A DNA stretch of 64,000 nt, taken from positions 1-64,000 of the forward strand of contig WGNO01000008.1 of assembly GCA_016124525.1 (NCBI GenBank). Reading direction: 5' to 3'. This DNA is from Nostoc sp. RI_552. GTDB taxonomy: Bacteria; Cyanobacteriota; Cyanobacteriia; Cyanobacteriales; Nostocaceae. Positions within the stretch are counted from its first letter, which is position 1, and each line of letters begins with the position of its first letter. Made by a program: the position numbers and the translations under genes. This document shows, piece by piece, positions 34,648 to 43,676 of the stretch. The notes under the pieces were generated by a model that saw only the letters and a program-made list of their open reading frames with translations, was not told the origin of the DNA and did no database searches.

Positions 34648-35700
34648 ATGCAAGTTAAAAAAATAATTAATTTTTTAGTTTGTTTACTATTTTCAGTATT
34701 GCTAATTGCCACTCCCGCTTGGGCAATAAATGTTTTATCTGGTGATCAAGTAGAGTTGAAAACCACATCTAATCTTGGTGTACCTCTTCATAGAATTTCT
34801 TCAACTAGTGTAGTCGGACGCGCTGCAGATGGAACAATTGCCGAAGTGGTAGGAACTGCTAATAATAACAATTGGGTGGAAATTAAACTACCAGATGGTG
34901 AAGAAAGATGGATTATAGAGAAATATATCACTCGAGTGATTTCTTCTGAACCTACACAATCACAACAAGAAGAATTACCATCCGCATCTCAAGATAAGAG
35001 CGAAAAAACAGCTATTTTCCCCGGTCTAAGTGGAGAAGCATTGAAATCTCAGTTAGCAGCAGAATATCAGGTAAAAAATAGCCTCAATTACGATTTAGCT
35101 AGAGACTATATGTATAGTCAACTAGATAACGATCATGGGATAGTTAGAGGAATTTATTCTGACTATGCTGTTCAAGTGAATCCTAATTCATCCAGTCCTA
35201 GACGCGATGCTTTTCAAGGAGGAATTAACGCTGAACATTCCTGGCCGCAAAGTAAAGGTGCAACAGGAATAGCAAAAAGTGACTTACATTCTCTCTTTCC
35301 CGCCAGAGCCAAGATCAATAGTCTGCGTAGTAGTCTACCTTTAACAGACATTGATGACCGTCAAACAAATTTGTGGATCATCAAAGATCAAGAGTTTCGT
35401 TCTATTCCCAGCGTCAGTATTGATGCTTACAGCGAATCTGTTGCTAGTGCTTTTGAACCGAGAGAAGAAGTCAAAGGTAATCTTGCCAGAGCCTTATTTT
35501 ACTTCTACACAATGTATGAAAGCCAAGCAGATGCGAGTTTTTTTCGTCAGCAGAAACAAACCTTGTGTAAGTGGAATTCCTTAGATCCATTAGATGCACA
35601 AGAAATCAAACGCAGTCATGCTATCGCACTCAAACAAGGAAATGAAAATCCCTTTGTGCTTGATTCCACCCTGGTAGACAGAACCTACTGTAATCAGTAA
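34648..35700 (+). CDS. Exported endonuclease I family nuclease with SH3-like domain
   Basis: 350 residues. Residues 1-26 form a signal peptide (FLVCLLFSVLLIATPAWA). A bacterial SH3-like domain follows at about 30-95 (QVELKTTSNLGVPLHR, WVEIKLPDGEERWI). The C-terminal part from about 140 is endonuclease I-like, with YDLARDYMYS, NAEHSWPQSKGATG and KSDLHSLFPARAKINSLR, which hold the metal-binding histidines. It is probably a secreted or periplasmic nuclease acting on DNA or RNA, perhaps for nutrient use. The SH3 part may bind the cell wall. Confidence 0.85.
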   Translation: MQVKKIINFLVCLLFSVLLIATPAWAINVLSGDQVELKTTSNLGVPLHRISSTSVVGRAADGTIAEVVGTANNNNWVEIKLPDGEERWIIEKYITRVISSEPTQSQQEELPSASQDKSEKTAIFPGLSGEALKSQLAAEYQVKNSLNYDLARDYMYSQLDNDHGIVRGIYSDYAVQVNPNSSSPRRDAFQGGINAEHSWPQSKGATGIAKSDLHSLFPARAKINSLRSSLPLTDIDDRQTNLWIIKDQEFRSIPSVSIDAYSESVASAFEPREEVKGNLARALFYFYTMYESQADASFFRQQKQTLCKWNSLDPLDAQEIKRSHAIALKQGNENPFVLDSTLVDRTYCNQ

Positions 35701-35830
35701 CAAATAAGGAACAAATAACTCAGTTTTAACCACAGAACAAAGAGCAATTTCATTCGCTTCTAGAATATCCGCTTATTTCCAACTCCCTTACCGGATAATT
35801 AACTTTTAGGGAAGTCTACAATGAGTAAAT

Positions 35831-36811
35831 ATGCAGATGAGCCAACAACTATCCATCCCCAGTATGGGCTGTGGCACTTGGGCATGGGGTAATCAATTCC
35901 TCTGGGGATACAATGAAAGCATGGATGAACAGTTACAAGCTGTTTTTAACCTCTGTGTCAGCAACGGTGTAACCTTGTTTGATACTGGCGATTCCTACGG
36001 AACCGGCAGATTAAATGGCCGCAGTGAATCACTCTTAGGACGATTTAGCAAAGAATATCAAGGCGTAAATCAACATCATATTTGCATCGCCACCAAACTG
36101 GCGGCTTACCCTTGGAGATGGACGCGCCAAGCAATGGTCAAGGCTTGTCAGTCATCTGCTCAACGCTTAGGCAAAAATGTGGATTTAGTTCAAATGCACT
36201 GGTCAACAGCCAATTATGCACCTTGGCAAGAATCAGGCTTATTGGATGGTCTTGCTGATTTATACCAACAAGGTCTAGTCAAGGGGGTAGGCTTATCCAA
36301 CTATGGCCCGAAACGACTGCAACGAGTATATAAAAAGTTTGCAGCGAGAGGAGTCCCCATTACCACCCTGCAAGTACAATACTCTTTACTGTCTACCTAT
36401 CCTGTGACGGAATTAGGACTGAAAGATGTTTGCGATCAATTGGGGATAAAATTAATTGCCTATAGTCCCTTGGCCTTGGGCATATTAACCGGGAAATATA
36501 GCGAAAAAGGCAGTTTACCCCCTGGTATCCGGGGTTTATTATTTAGGCAACTATTACCAGGAGTGCGATCGCTTTTAGAATGTTTGCGAGACATAGCAGA
36601 ATCCAGAAACAAAACTATGTCTCAGGTAGCAATCAATTGGTGTATCTGTAAAGGAACTATTCCCATCCCTGGGGCAAAAAGTTTAGCACAGGCAAAGCAG
36701 AACGTTGGTGCTTTAGGTTGGCAGTTAGATTGTGGCGAAGTTGCCGCTTTAGATCAAGCTGCTGCAAATACAGATAGAAAAATGGTACAAAATATCTTTC
36801 AAACCCAGTAA
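35831..36811 (+). CDS. Aldo/keto reductase family protein
   Basis: 326 residues. Catalytic tetrad residues can be seen: Asp and Tyr in LFDTGDSYGTGRLNG, Lys in IATKLAAYPWRW and His in VQMHWSTANY. The NADPH site includes YSPLALGILTGKYS and IPIPGAKSLAQAKQN. It is a different branch from the Tas-like enzyme at 17468 and is similar to conserved cyanobacterial and plant chloroplast oxidoreductases. The physiological substrate is unknown. An HIP1 octamer lies inside the gene near 36567. Confidence 0.87.
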   Translation: MQMSQQLSIPSMGCGTWAWGNQFLWGYNESMDEQLQAVFNLCVSNGVTLFDTGDSYGTGRLNGRSESLLGRFSKEYQGVNQHHICIATKLAAYPWRWTRQAMVKACQSSAQRLGKNVDLVQMHWSTANYAPWQESGLLDGLADLYQQGLVKGVGLSNYGPKRLQRVYKKFAARGVPITTLQVQYSLLSTYPVTELGLKDVCDQLGIKLIAYSPLALGILTGKYSEKGSLPPGIRGLLFRQLLPGVRSLLECLRDIAESRNKTMSQVAINWCICKGTIPIPGAKSLAQAKQNVGALGWQLDCGEVAALDQAAANTDRKMVQNIFQTQ

Positions 36812-36839
36812 AAAATCCCCCACTCCCCAGACCCTGACT

Positions 36840-37040
36840 TTAGAAATCTTCAGGGAAAATCCATTTAGGCGGTTCCGTCATTTTTTTTCGCAGACGTTCT
36901 TCCGCCATTTCTAGCATTTGGTCTAAAGAAGTTTCTTCAATAAATTTGCTTGTGGCTTCTCTAAATTCGATATGGGGGCACTTATCCCCTAAAATACAGC
37001 CGTTAACGCAAGCTTCAACGCAATTAATTTTTTGTTCCAC
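36840..37040 (-). CDS. Small cysteine-containing conserved protein
   Basis: 66 residues with four cysteines in INCVEACVNGCILGDKCPH, an arrangement (C-x3-C-x3-C-x5-C) that could bind a metal. The rest is acidic and helical and ends PPKWIFPEDF. A short A/G-rich leader (AGAGAGGAAC) precedes the ATG. I recognise the type as a conserved cyanobacterial hypothetical without a known role. It is convergent with the aldo/keto reductase gene. Confidence 0.7.
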   Translation of the reverse strand: MEQKINCVEACVNGCILGDKCPHIEFREATSKFIEETSLDQMLEMAEERLRKKMTEPPKWIFPEDF

Positions 37041-37081
37041 AGTTAGTTCCTCTCTTTAAAATATAACTTAAGAATTGTGAT

Positions 37082-37385
37082 TTATCGCGGAAATCCTTTA
37101 TCCCAACCTTGACGTAAATCAGCTAATGCTTTTTGTGGGACATTTTTATTAGTTTCGTAATACCAATAGTTAAGGAACTTCACCTCGGCAATCAACTTTT
37201 TAGTTTTTATGTAAATCAATTGCCCATGGAATTTTAACAGTTTTATCTGTTTGACGAAGTTCTAAAACTTCCATAATCTGACCATTAGCCCAGTTATAAC
37301 CATGACCTCCCACCCCAGGAGCTTTTCTAAATGCCGTTTCTTGGTTGTTATTTGGTATTAAGGGTGTTTTGAAACTAAGTAACAT
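37082..37385 (-). pseudogene. Small unknown gene, split by an apparent -1 frameshift
   Basis: From the ATG at 37385 a 61-residue frame runs to a stop at 37200 and ends VKIPWAIDLHKN. If one A is added to the run CATAAAAACTAAAAAG near 37200, the frame continues as KKLIAEVKFLNYWYYETNKN and VPQKALADLRQGWDKGFPR to a stop at 37082-37084, giving about 100 residues. Both halves look like protein and would join naturally, so a single-base loss in an A-rich run, or a sequencing error, is likely. The family is not recognised. Confidence 0.6.
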
Positions 37386-37755
37386 TGCTCGACCTCCAAT
37401 GTTTTTTACTATCTCCCTAACTAATATATCCCCATATCTACCTAATGTCAACAAGTTTAGGTAGATTATTGTACAGCTTTGGCTACATTTGCCAGAACCA
37501 TACAGCCTTGCTGAGAACACTGTGATTAACTCGATTACCTACGTCACTAACTCTTGTACTTTCTTGGTTAGTACCACAGCATGAACATAGGTAGGTGTGG
37601 TCAAGCTGGATATTCAAAACTTTATAAAGTTCTAGAAAATACAGCCAAAACCAAGAAAAGCCGTCGTAGAACCACACAGTTTTCAACCCAAATTTTAGAC
37701 AAAACTGCTGCTAGGCTAAAAGCATATATATATTGTTTTGCTAAAAAGTTAGCTC
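37386..37755. other. Intergenic region with an inverted repeat and a possible gene remnant
   Basis: A perfect 8-bp inverted repeat (CTACCTAA at 37438-37445, TTAGGTAG at 37457-37464) precedes the frameshifted small gene and may be an operator. A minus-strand frame (37483-37686, 67 residues) contains HTYLCSCCGTNQES, which looks like half of a zinc ribbon such as that of TnpB, with nothing else recognisable. It could be a transposase remnant or chance. Confidence 0.35.
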
Positions 37756-39147
37756 ATGTCGGAACTCTTAGCTGTTACTGGAACCATCGCCGCCATCGCT
37801 ACTGCTGTCATACCTCAACAGGGTAGTGTAAATATTGTCCGGGTATCTGGTTCCCAGGCAATAGCCATCGCTCAAGCTTTATTTTATGCACCTGGCTATC
37901 AAGTTTGGGAAAGTCACCGCATTCTTTACGGTCATATCCGCCATCCCCAGAAAAAGCAATTGGTGGATGAAGCTTTATTATTAATCATGCAAGCCCCCCG
38001 TTCTTACACCCGTGAAGATGTAGTAGAATTCCACTGTCACGGCGGAATAATGGTGGTGCAAGAGGTTTTACAACTGTGTTTAGAACAAGGCGCTAGACTT
38101 GCTCAACCAGGAGAATTTACTCTCCGGGCTTTTTTAAATGGGCGACTGGATTTGACCCAAGCCGAAAGTATTGCCGATTTAGTGGGAGCGCGATCGCCCC
38201 AAGCCGCTCAAACTGCCCTAGCTGGTTTACAAGGCAAATTAGCTCACCCCATCCGCCAGTTACGCGCCAACTGTTTGGACATTTTAGCAGAAATTGAAGC
38301 TCGCATTGACTTTGAGGAAGACTTACCTCCCTTGGACAATGAAACTATCATATCAGATATTCATCGCATTGTCGGAGAAATTACTCAATTATTAGCCACA
38401 AAAGACAAAGGCGAACTGCTACGCACGGGTTTAAAAGTGGCAATTGTCGGGCGGCCAAATGTTGGTAAATCCAGCTTGTTAAATGCTTGGAGCCAGAGCG
38501 ATCGCGCCATTGTTACTGATTTACCCGGTACAACCCGCGACCTTGTTGAATCCCAGCTAGTTGTCGGTGGAATTCCTGTCCAAGTGCTGGATACAGCCGG
38601 CATTAGGGAAACAGTAGACCCAGTAGAAAAAATTGGCGTAGAGCGATCGCGCCGTGCGGCTAGTGCGGCTGATTTAGTATTATTAACTGTTGATGCTGCC
38701 GCAGGATGGACAAAGAGTGACCAAGAAATTTATACACAAGTACAACACCGTCCCCTAATTCTAGTCATCAATAAAATTGACCTGCTAGAACCAATAACTA
38801 TTGACTTCAGCAAATATCCTAATAAGATTGAAAAAATAGTCACCACAGCAGCAGCCCAAAATCAAGGTATTGAAGCGTTAGAAACCGCTATTTTAGAGAG
38901 CGTCCAAACAGGAACAGTGCAAGCTGCTGATTTAGATTTAGCCATTAACCAAAGGCAAGCAGCAGCCTTAACTCAAGCTAAAATATCTCTAGAACAAGTA
39001 CAAGTCACAATTGCCAACCAATTACCCCTTGATTTCTGGACAATTGACCTACGTGGTGCTACTCAAGCATTAGGAGAAATTACCGGAGAGAAAGTTACAG
39101 AATCAGTACTTGATCGGATTTTCAGCCGTTTCTGTATCGGGAAATAA
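37756..39147 (+). CDS. mnmE: tRNA-modification GTPase MnmE (TrmE)
   Basis: 463 residues, full length. The N-terminal folate-binding domain begins [22 protein letters not shown] and includes [15 protein letters not shown]. The G domain has [14 protein letters not shown] (G1), DLPGTTRD (G2), DTAGIRE (G3) and NKID (G4). The C-terminus ends RFCIGK with the cysteine conserved in the family. With MnmG it installs the carboxymethylaminomethyl group on wobble uridine of some tRNAs. Three HIP1 octamers lie within it. Confidence 0.96.
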   Translation: MSELLAVTGTIAAIATAVIPQQGSVNIVRVSGSQAIAIAQALFYAPGYQVWESHRILYGHIRHPQKKQLVDEALLLIMQAPRSYTREDVVEFHCHGGIMVVQEVLQLCLEQGARLAQPGEFTLRAFLNGRLDLTQAESIADLVGARSPQAAQTALAGLQGKLAHPIRQLRANCLDILAEIEARIDFEEDLPPLDNETIISDIHRIVGEITQLLATKDKGELLRTGLKVAIVGRPNVGKSSLLNAWSQSDRAIVTDLPGTTRDLVESQLVVGGIPVQVLDTAGIRETVDPVEKIGVERSRRAASAADLVLLTVDAAAGWTKSDQEIYTQVQHRPLILVINKIDLLEPITIDFSKYPNKIEKIVTTAAAQNQGIEALETAILESVQTGTVQAADLDLAINQRQAAALTQAKISLEQVQVTIANQLPLDFWTIDLRGATQALGEITGEKVTESVLDRIFSRFCIGK

Positions 39148-39192
39148 ATTAGCAAACCAGTCTATTTTATCATCACTTGATTAAATTAAAAA

Positions 39193-39963
39193 ATGTCCCA
39201 TATAGCTGAAATTAATGCTTCCAATTCCTTAATTGTAGGAGCTAGTCAAGGTATCGGTTTAGGTTTTGTCAAAAAATTGCTAAAAGATGATAGAGTTGCC
39301 AAGATTTATGCAACCTATCGTGAACGTGAATCAGCAGGGGAATTAATCACATTAGAAAACCAATATGCTGACAAATTAACTTGTGTATCCTTAGATATTA
39401 CCGAAGAATCGCAAATTGCCGAAGTTGCCCAACGCATCAAAAACGAAGTCCAAAAATTGCACTTAGTAATTAACTGTGTAGGCATATTACATGACGACAC
39501 TTTGCAACCCGAAAAAAGTTTAAAACAGATTAATTCTCAAAACTTACTGCGCTACTTTCAAACTAACAGTATAGGAGCTATACTACTAGCTAAACACCTG
39601 TTAGCCTTATTTCGCCACAGTGAAAACAGCATTTTTGCCACTATTTCCGCCAAATTAGCTAGTATTGGCGATAACCACCTTGGTGGTTGGTATGGCTACC
39701 GAGCTTCTAAAACCGCACTGAATATGTTTATGCGAACAGCTGCTGTAGAGTATGGGAGAAACTGTCCGAAAACATTGGTAGTCACTTTACATCCAGGGAC
39801 AACAGATACACGCTTGTCTCGCCCATTCCAGAAAAACCTACCTGCGGAAAAGCTCTTTTCAGTAGAACTCACTGCTACTCAGTTGCTGTCTGTAATTGAA
39901 CAACTTGAGGAGGGTGATAGTGGACAATTTTTCTCCTGGGATGGAAGTAAGTTACCCTGGTAG
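39193..39963 (+). CDS. Short-chain dehydrogenase/reductase (C-factor-like)
   Basis: 256 residues. The nucleotide-binding segment is LIVGASQGIGLGFVKKLL, followed by LVINCVGILHDD and the catalytic pair in WYGYRASKTALNMFMRT (Tyr and Lys). TLHPGTTDTRLSRPFQ completes the fold. It resembles C-factor-type SDRs that reduce or oxidise small carbonyl compounds; the substrate is unknown. It begins 45 bases after mnmE on the same strand. Confidence 0.88.
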   Translation: MSHIAEINASNSLIVGASQGIGLGFVKKLLKDDRVAKIYATYRERESAGELITLENQYADKLTCVSLDITEESQIAEVAQRIKNEVQKLHLVINCVGILHDDTLQPEKSLKQINSQNLLRYFQTNSIGAILLAKHLLALFRHSENSIFATISAKLASIGDNHLGGWYGYRASKTALNMFMRTAAVEYGRNCPKTLVVTLHPGTTDTRLSRPFQKNLPAEKLFSVELTATQLLSVIEQLEEGDSGQFFSWDGSKLPW

Positions 39964-40059
39964 TTAGTAATTTGCCTCGTTGAGGATTGTGTTTTATTGG
40001 ACTGAGAAAAGAAGCGAACCCGCCAGCGCGGGTGAAAAACTTTAATCTTCGGTTGAGTG

Positions 40060-40404
40060 TTAATTCGTAAATTCAATTAACTTGAATCCCCAAGGTTTCA
40101 TAGCCGCAAGTGCGATTTCTCTATCTATACCTTCATAAGCTTCCCATTCAGAATGCTGATCTTTAGGATGTCCATCACCTACATGACCTGCAACTTTAAT
40201 GACCGGAACGCCCCCCAATTCATTGCGCTCCATTCCTTTGGGAATCACAAGTTGAAGTTTGTGTCCTACGAACTTTGATATACTCGAATTAGCTACAGAT
40301 TCACGGACTAAACAAATATCAGCAGCAGTTCCCCAAGTAGTTTTGTAGATGTGGAGAAAGGATATATAGGTTTCCGGTCTGTTCGCTCTTTTGAGAACTT
40401 CCAC
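40060..40404 (-). CDS. Hypothetical protein, 114 residues
   Basis: No family is recognised. It is soluble, with a middle segment LQLVIPKGMERNELGG and a His/Asp-rich part (VAGHVGDGHPKDQHSEWEAYEG) that might bind a metal. The composition and lack of an overlapping better frame make it likely to be coding. No ribosome binding site is clear. It is convergent with the SDR gene. Confidence 0.5.
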   Translation of the reverse strand: MEVLKRANRPETYISFLHIYKTTWGTAADICLVRESVANSSISKFVGHKLQLVIPKGMERNELGGVPVIKVAGHVGDGHPKDQHSEWEAYEGIDREIALAAMKPWGFKLIEFTN

Positions 40405-40648
40405 TTTTCGTCATCCTTATTTATATACTATTCTGATGAAAAGACAAACTGTGAATTATCGTTTTTATGATAACTCTAACTCTGTCGCAGATGATACGAG
40501 TAATTAATACCTTAAACCTTATAACTGAGGTTAATTATTCATTCTCCCATGAACAATTATGATCCATTCATGAATTCAACGAGGTTTTATCAAAAGTTTT
40601 TCTAACGAATCTTTTCCGGAACACCGAGCTAATCAGGTAACTTCCCCA

Positions 40649-41578
40649 GTGGATTCAACATCTAGCCGTCAGCATCCAGATACCACTTTGACCCCAACAA
40701 CGATTAAGCGAGTACAACAAGGTGTGGCTGCGGCCAACCATCGCTCTGTAACTCAAACAATTGCGGAAGTTCTACAACGGTTAGAAGCTATAGCTCAAGG
40801 ACATCCAGAAACCAGAGTTCATGCTTTAATACGTCGCTGTGTATTGCGATCGCTCATTCATGTTTTGTTTCGGGTACGAATGGAAAACCTCCACAGAATA
40901 CCGGAAAAACCAGCAATTCTAGCGGCTAACCATCTTCACCATCTCGACCCCTTGCTGTTGCTGGGGGAACTCCCCACCCATCCCCACTACTACGTTCTCG
41001 GCGATGCTCGTACCCTCTATAACAAGTTCTGGAAACGTTTGACCCTGGGTTTAGTGGGAGGTGTGATTCCATTAAAACGCATATGGAAAGAAGAAATCGC
41101 TGTTATGGAAGCTGCAAAAGCCGGACGAGAAGACCTAATGGAACTAGCTACAGCAATTGAGGAGACTGTACCCACAGGGGGAGATATACAAACACTACGA
41201 CAAATAGAGCGTATTGTCTTGGGAATTTTGTCTCAGGGGGATGGATTAGTACTGTTTCCCGAAGGACGCTTAGGAAGCGCTGAAGGACATTTACATCTCC
41301 CCCTCAAACGAGGAACCGTGATTTATGCTTTGCGGGCTGGTGTACCAATAGTACCAGTTGCAATCATTGGTACCCATGATCTTTATTTAAGAAAAGACTT
41401 AACTGTGCGCTTTGGAGAGCCACTATACTTTGCTCAAACTTCCAGAATCAATCGCCAAGAAGTAGATACAGCTTTAGAAGTACTACAAAACGCCATGCTT
41501 AATCTATTACCCACCAACTATCAAGAACCACCAGGACCGAAAGTTTTACGTAATTTCCTCAATCATATGTTGTTATGA
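40649..41578 (+). CDS. 1-acyl-glycerol-3-phosphate acyltransferase (PlsC-like)
   Basis: 309 residues from a GTG start. The acyltransferase motifs are AANHLHHLDPLLL (NHx4D), LFPEGRLGSAEGHLHLP and VPIVPVAIIGTHDLY. It should transfer an acyl chain to lysophosphatidate or a related acceptor in membrane lipid synthesis. An insertion at about 150-190 (AKAGREDLMELATAIEETVP) between the motifs is larger than in short PlsC proteins. The first ~65 residues are polar and may be an extension. Confidence 0.85.
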   Translation: MDSTSSRQHPDTTLTPTTIKRVQQGVAAANHRSVTQTIAEVLQRLEAIAQGHPETRVHALIRRCVLRSLIHVLFRVRMENLHRIPEKPAILAANHLHHLDPLLLLGELPTHPHYYVLGDARTLYNKFWKRLTLGLVGGVIPLKRIWKEEIAVMEAAKAGREDLMELATAIEETVPTGGDIQTLRQIERIVLGILSQGDGLVLFPEGRLGSAEGHLHLPLKRGTVIYALRAGVPIVPVAIIGTHDLYLRKDLTVRFGEPLYFAQTSRINRQEVDTALEVLQNAMLNLLPTNYQEPPGPKVLRNFLNHMLL

Positions 41579-41591
41579 CTTTTCCCCCACA

Positions 41592-41615
41592 GAAAACCTT
41601 CAGTGCAAGGTTTTC
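41592..41615 (+). terminator. Hairpin after the PlsC-like gene
   Basis: A perfect 9-bp inverted repeat (GAAAACCTT at 41592-41600, AAGGTTTTC at 41607-41615) with a six-base loop lies 14 bases after the stop codon. The descending arm is T-rich, though no further T-run follows. It is a good terminator candidate by position. Confidence 0.5.
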
Positions 41616-41678
41616 AATTCCTGGGCTTAGGGGAATTTGATACTCCCCCCACTAGAACTTGGGAGAGCGTGAATTAAC

Positions 41679-41975
41679 TTATACTTCTAAAAAGCTATCC
41701 ACTTTGAAATTTGACGTTCCCTCCCAACAGTGGTTTAAAGATGCACTAATTTGAGCATCCGCTGATTCCAGGGATTCCCTAGAAGCATTAAACTGTACTG
41801 CTGTGACAACATACTCAAAAATAATTACAAACTGCTTTTGAGGAGAAATTCTCTCGACCACGATTGTTTCTCCAACTTTGGGAATTTGCGGTAAATTCAC
41901 CACAAATCTTTCCTGTTTCGGTTTATCTAATGGATTTTTAAAATTGAAGTATTTGCAGTAAACAATAATTTTCAT
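41679..41975 (-). CDS. Hypothetical protein, 98 residues
   Basis: Read from the ATG at 41975. The protein is a small beta-rich candidate (KIIVYCKYFNF, then GETIVVERISPQKQFVIIFE). No family is recognised. The start has no obvious ribosome binding site. A 176-base gap separates it from the minus-strand gene upstream at 42158-43588. Confidence 0.5.
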   Translation of the reverse strand: MKIIVYCKYFNFKNPLDKPKQERFVVNLPQIPKVGETIVVERISPQKQFVIIFEYVVTAVQFNASRESLESADAQISASLNHCWEGTSNFKVDSFLEV

Positions 41976-42157
41976 GACCAAAAAATCTCAATTCAAACAT
42001 CCAAGTTTGAAACATAAAAATTAATTATAGTAACTATTCTGCCAACTTGTGACATGGTAACCAAATCAGGTAAAACCCAGCAGTTATCAGTGGTTTCTAG
42101 GAATAATTCGACACCAGGGAGCGAACTGATAGCTGCCAAATACTTGTAAGTTTAATC

Positions 42158-43588
42158 TTATTTACCACTCCATAACCTTTGTAAAAACTGAAAAACTTTC
42201 ACAATTATCTCTTCAAGCCAGAGTATAGCACGATCCAGCCACTCTAAAACTTGTTCCAAAGCATCTTTGTCATAGCCGATAAAAGTTGCTTTAACCTCTA
42301 TCCACTCAGGCTGGGACTCAACTTGGCTATGGAGGGGATTCTCTGTGATAGCTTGGAGATTCAGGTTTTCAGAGACATTAACAGCATTTTTTGGTGTCAG
42401 AGTGACATGGCGGCTCGATTGCGAATTTTGTAACCAATTAGATGTGGCTTTTGGGTTACTTTTCACACTGTTTTGCGATGTAATTGACTGATCAGCAAAA
42501 CTATGAGCATCACCAAATAAATCACTCCAATTCAACCAAGTATCTTTGGTTAAATCTTCATTTTGTAACTGTCTGCTTTGAGGCAAAACTTCCAGAGGGA
42601 TAGGTGATTTTATCTGACTATTTTTCTCAGGAATTTTTTTATATTTTCTCACACCAAAAAAGTAATTAATTGCCGCTTCAATCAAAGCGGGAATATTGAT
42701 TTGATGAGTTTTTAAACCATCAGTATTAACTGTAATATCTCCTCTAGCACCTACCTGTTCTTTGCCGTAAATAAATATATTTAGCTGAACTTGTGCAAGT
42801 CGAATAATTTCATGGCTACGCTGTTGCACTGGTAATAAAGCACTGTTTTCCCAGTGGGCAATAGATGTATCTAAGAATGCTATTAATTTATCAATTTGAA
42901 CTAAATTTGTTGGTGTGCTTGCAGGCAGTGCTGGTACATTAACTGCAATTCTGCCAGTGATTTTGGCGAAAATATCGTTAATTTTCCCTAGTAATTTACT
43001 CTGTGGTTTATTTGCATTTAACTGCCAATAATGCCAGTAATTACCAACTTCACTGATAATTCGCGCTTCTAATTTTGCCTGTTGCTCAGGTGTCAAAATA
43101 TCCAAAATTTCATTGTCGGTAGTGACAAGTACCACATGACCACTAACCAAATTTGTGGCAACTCCGCGCACTTTTGGCAAATAGCCCTCGATATTTGCGC
43201 GGGGATTCTGCGAAGTTGTCCATTGCGCCGGGGTAGGTTGGGTAGGGGGATGACGCAAAACTTTGGAGGACACAAAACCCCAAAAAGTCAAAGGAGCAGA
43301 TTTTGGCTGGGAGGATAAACTTTTGACTGCTTCTAGGACATTTTCAATTGGTGTATCAGCAGTTGGGAAAGTTTCGGGTTGTGGTGCTTGAGACTTGAGA
43401 ATTTTAGGAACTGATGACCTAGGATTCAATAACAGGTATATGGGGTAAAGTAATAGTTCCACACCCCACTGAGTTGCAACTTGCAAATGCCGAAAGGTGT
43501 GATCCCACTGTTGTGTCAACCGCCGAGATTGCAGGTGGACAAACTTAAGTAGTCTGCTTTGATAACGGCCAGAGGAACCAAGAGACAT
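42158..43588 (-). CDS. Conserved cyanobacterial hypothetical protein
   Basis: About 476 residues from the ATG at 43588; a TTG at 43642 would add 18. A basic N-terminus (residues 1-35) is followed by one hydrophobic stretch (VELLLYPIYLLLNP) and long soluble regions of mixed composition. The C-terminus (LEQVLEWLDRAILWLEEIIV) is an amphipathic helix rich in Trp and Leu. No catalytic motif is seen. It is divergent from the mannosidase gene. Confidence 0.65.
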   Translation of the reverse strand: MSLGSSGRYQSRLLKFVHLQSRRLTQQWDHTFRHLQVATQWGVELLLYPIYLLLNPRSSVPKILKSQAPQPETFPTADTPIENVLEAVKSLSSQPKSAPLTFWGFVSSKVLRHPPTQPTPAQWTTSQNPRANIEGYLPKVRGVATNLVSGHVVLVTTDNEILDILTPEQQAKLEARIISEVGNYWHYWQLNANKPQSKLLGKINDIFAKITGRIAVNVPALPASTPTNLVQIDKLIAFLDTSIAHWENSALLPVQQRSHEIIRLAQVQLNIFIYGKEQVGARGDITVNTDGLKTHQINIPALIEAAINYFFGVRKYKKIPEKNSQIKSPIPLEVLPQSRQLQNEDLTKDTWLNWSDLFGDAHSFADQSITSQNSVKSNPKATSNWLQNSQSSRHVTLTPKNAVNVSENLNLQAITENPLHSQVESQPEWIEVKATFIGYDKDALEQVLEWLDRAILWLEEIIVKVFQFLQRLWSGK

Positions 43589-43676
43589 GATAGTGATTTG
43601 TAAGTTTGAATCTTGTTGATTGGTGAGACTCCCGCCAAACAATAATTATTGTAAGTAACCTGATCTTAACGAAAAT

